This document shows positions 62,729 through 64,000 of a stretch of 64,000 nucleotides of DNA, piece by piece. The translations under genes were made by a program, and so were the position numbers. The notes under the pieces were generated by a model that saw nothing but the letters and a program-made list of their open reading frames with translations, made no database searches and had not been told where the DNA came from. Origin of the DNA: Nitrospinae bacterium CG11_big_fil_rev_8_21_14_0_20_45_15 (GTDB lineage Bacteria > Nitrospinota > Nitrospinia > Nitrospinales > VA-1); the NCBI GenBank assembly GCA_002787235.1, contig PCWG01000032.1:186001-250000 (forward strand), given 5' to 3'. Positions within the stretch are counted from its first letter, which is position 1. Each line of letters starts with the position of its first letter.

Positions 62729-64000
62729 ATGGGTTCTGAAAATAAACAGAGACTGTACCTTGTTAGCCTGATGGCCCTGGTTGCTTTAGGGGTCGGTGCC
62801 TTATCGATTTGTACAATCTATAAAATTTCCTACGAACAAAAACAGAACGACTTGCTTTATATCGTAAAAAGTAGCGCGCGTTTTCTGGAATCGGTGGCCC
62901 GTTTTGATCTTGAGCAAAGCACCGATTACCCGGAAGGCCCTATCAACGCCACCTTGTCGCAATTCAGAGAAGCCCATAAGCGTTTTGGAGACTTTGGTAA
63001 AACCGGAGAATATGTTTTAGCCCGGTTGGAAGGCGATCGCATTGTGTGTCTGTTAGAGCGTCGTCACAGTTCGGACACTTCCCATCTTCCCGGTACGACT
63101 TCCTTAAATTCTGCTGAATCTGAAGAACCCATGAAGCGGGCACTGGCGGGTCAGTCCGGGGTCATGGTGGCCCGGGATTATCGAGGCCATGAAGTCCTGG
63201 CCGCGTATGAGCCAGTAGCTGTACACAATCTGGGCCTTGTCGCTAAAATTGATGTGTCTGAAATCCGAGAGCCTTTCATTACATCCGCGCTTTCAGCGGG
63301 TGCAGGTGGTCTGGTCATCATCGTATTCGGAGTTTTGGCTTTTTTTCGACTGAGCGATCCCTTGATTGCATCGATTCGTGAGCTTCAGGAAAGATACGAG
63401 CTGGCTGTGCGCGGTTCCAAAGATGGTTTGTGGGATTGGTCTGATATGGGTAAAGATGAAGTATGGTGGTCGGATGACTTGTATGGCTTATTGGGTTATG
63501 AGGTCGATGAAATTGAAGCGGGGCTTTCAACGTTCAAAAAATTACTGCACCCGGAAGAGCTTCCTGTAGTGGCGGAACGGTTGAAAGGTCCTTTTGAAGA
63601 TGGAGCGGTCTTCGAGATGGAATATCGTTTGAAAATAAAAAATGGAGACTATCGCTGGTTTCATGCTCGTGGGGTTGTTAAACAGGGAGATCAGGGAAAG
63701 CCTGACCGAATGTCTGGTTCTATCTCAGATATCCACGATCAGAAAATGGATCGGGCTGAAATTGAAAAACTTTCTCAAATCATAGAACAAAGCCCCATAT
63801 CGGTCTTGATAACAGACAGAGAGGGGAACATCGAATACGCTAATGAAGCCCTGCTCGAACATACAGGATACACCAGGGAAGAATTGTTGGGTAAAAACCC
63901 TAGAATATTCAAGTCTGGAAGGTTTGAGGCGAGTTACTATGACAGGATGTGGAAGCACCTTGCAGAGGGCAAGACTTGGCGGGGAGTCTTTCACAATAAA
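62729..64000 (+). CDS. Membrane PAS sensor protein, 3' end outside window
   Basis: The open frame runs from ATG 62729 through the last base (424 codons seen). It has a membrane helix at 10-30, an extracytoplasmic sensor region of about 150 residues (CACHE-like; TGEYVLARLEGDRIV, VARDYRGHEVLAAYEPV), a second membrane helix near 190-210, then two PAS domains: PAS1 (ELAVRGSKDGLWDWSDMG...LGYEVDEIEAGLSTF, with WFHARGVVK) and PAS2 (IEQSPISVLITDREGNIEYANEALLEHTGYTREELLGKNPRI). The output domain (histidine kinase or GGDEF) is not visible. A tandem with the HD-GYP regulator is likely. Confidence 0.85.
   Translation, partial: MGSENKQRLYLVSLMALVALGVGALSICTIYKISYEQKQNDLLYIVKSSARFLESVARFDLEQSTDYPEGPINATLSQFREAHKRFGDFGKTGEYVLARLEGDRIVCLLERRHSSDTSHLPGTTSLNSAESEEPMKRALAGQSGVMVARDYRGHEVLAAYEPVAVHNLGLVAKIDVSEIREPFITSALSAGAGGLVIIVFGVLAFFRLSDPLIASIRELQERYELAVRGSKDGLWDWSDMGKDEVWWSDDLYGLLGYEVDEIEAGLSTFKKLLHPEELPVVAERLKGPFEDGAVFEMEYRLKIKNGDYRWFHARGVVKQGDQGKPDRMSGSISDIHDQKMDRAEIEKLSQIIEQSPISVLITDREGNIEYANEALLEHTGYTREELLGKNPRIFKSGRFEASYYDRMWKHLAEGKTWRGVFHNK

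Overview
The window looks like a chromosomal segment of a motile, Gram-negative (diderm) bacterium from a saline habitat. Diderm architecture follows from the flagellar L- and P-ring genes and an LpxC lipid A deacetylase. The saline habitat is inferred from a complete ectoine/5-hydroxyectoine synthesis and uptake operon, an NhaD-type Na+/H+ antiporter and a SulP anion (possibly bicarbonate) transporter. Gene content and moderate GC would fit a marine lineage such as Nitrospinota or a deltaproteobacterial relative, but no rRNA or marker phylogeny is available here, so the phylum is only a guess.

Layout. 1-4.9 kb: 3' part of recN, trpS, a lone RiPP-maturation-type B12/radical SAM enzyme and a rhodanese. 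5.2-15 kb: a flagellar rod/ring/hook-filament operon, flgF-flgG-flgA-flgH-(two Ig-like lipoproteins)-flgI, then flgJ-flgN-flgK-flgL. Each half is preceded by a very good sigma-54 (-24/-12) promoter. 15-18.2 kb: a CHASE2 adenylate/guanylate cyclase and a divergent secreted FecR-domain protein. 18.4-23.7 kb: a compact operon of an acyl carrier protein, two CrtI-like FAD oxidoreductases and FabG-, FabZ- and FabI-like enzymes, with no ketosynthase; this looks like a specialised acyl-chain pathway. 23.9-32.3 kb: an O-antigen-ligase/polymerase-type protein, a long phosphohexomutase, a small unknown protein, a SpoIIE-phosphatase response regulator and comEC.

32.4-41.3 kb: nhaD, an orphan HAMP receptor with no output domain, a decayed carbonic anhydrase fragment, sulP, monomeric isocitrate dehydrogenase and a divergent NhaR-like LysR regulator. 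41.6-46.8 kb: ispA-dxs (isoprenoids), hisB-hisH and an EamA exporter. 46.9-50.3 kb: a response regulator/degenerate NtrC AAA+/LpxC fusion, trmB and greA. 50.4-51.1 kb: a MITE-like inverted-repeat element and tRNA-Phe.

51.2-57.4 kb: the minus-strand operon ectA-ectB-ectC-ectD-ehuB-ehuC-ehuD-ehuA, divergent from a second NhaR-like regulator with a classical LysR box (ATC-N9-GAT) in the shared intergenic region. 58.6-64 kb: an MFS transporter, two divergent receiver/HD-GYP response regulators and the start of a PAS sensor protein cut by the window end.

Most noteworthy: the receiver-AAA+-LpxC fusion whose AAA+ part has lost GAFTGA and Walker B; the ketosynthase-less acyl-chain operon; the two Ig-like lipoproteins embedded between flgH and flgI; and the NhaR-like regulator paired with the ectoine operon.
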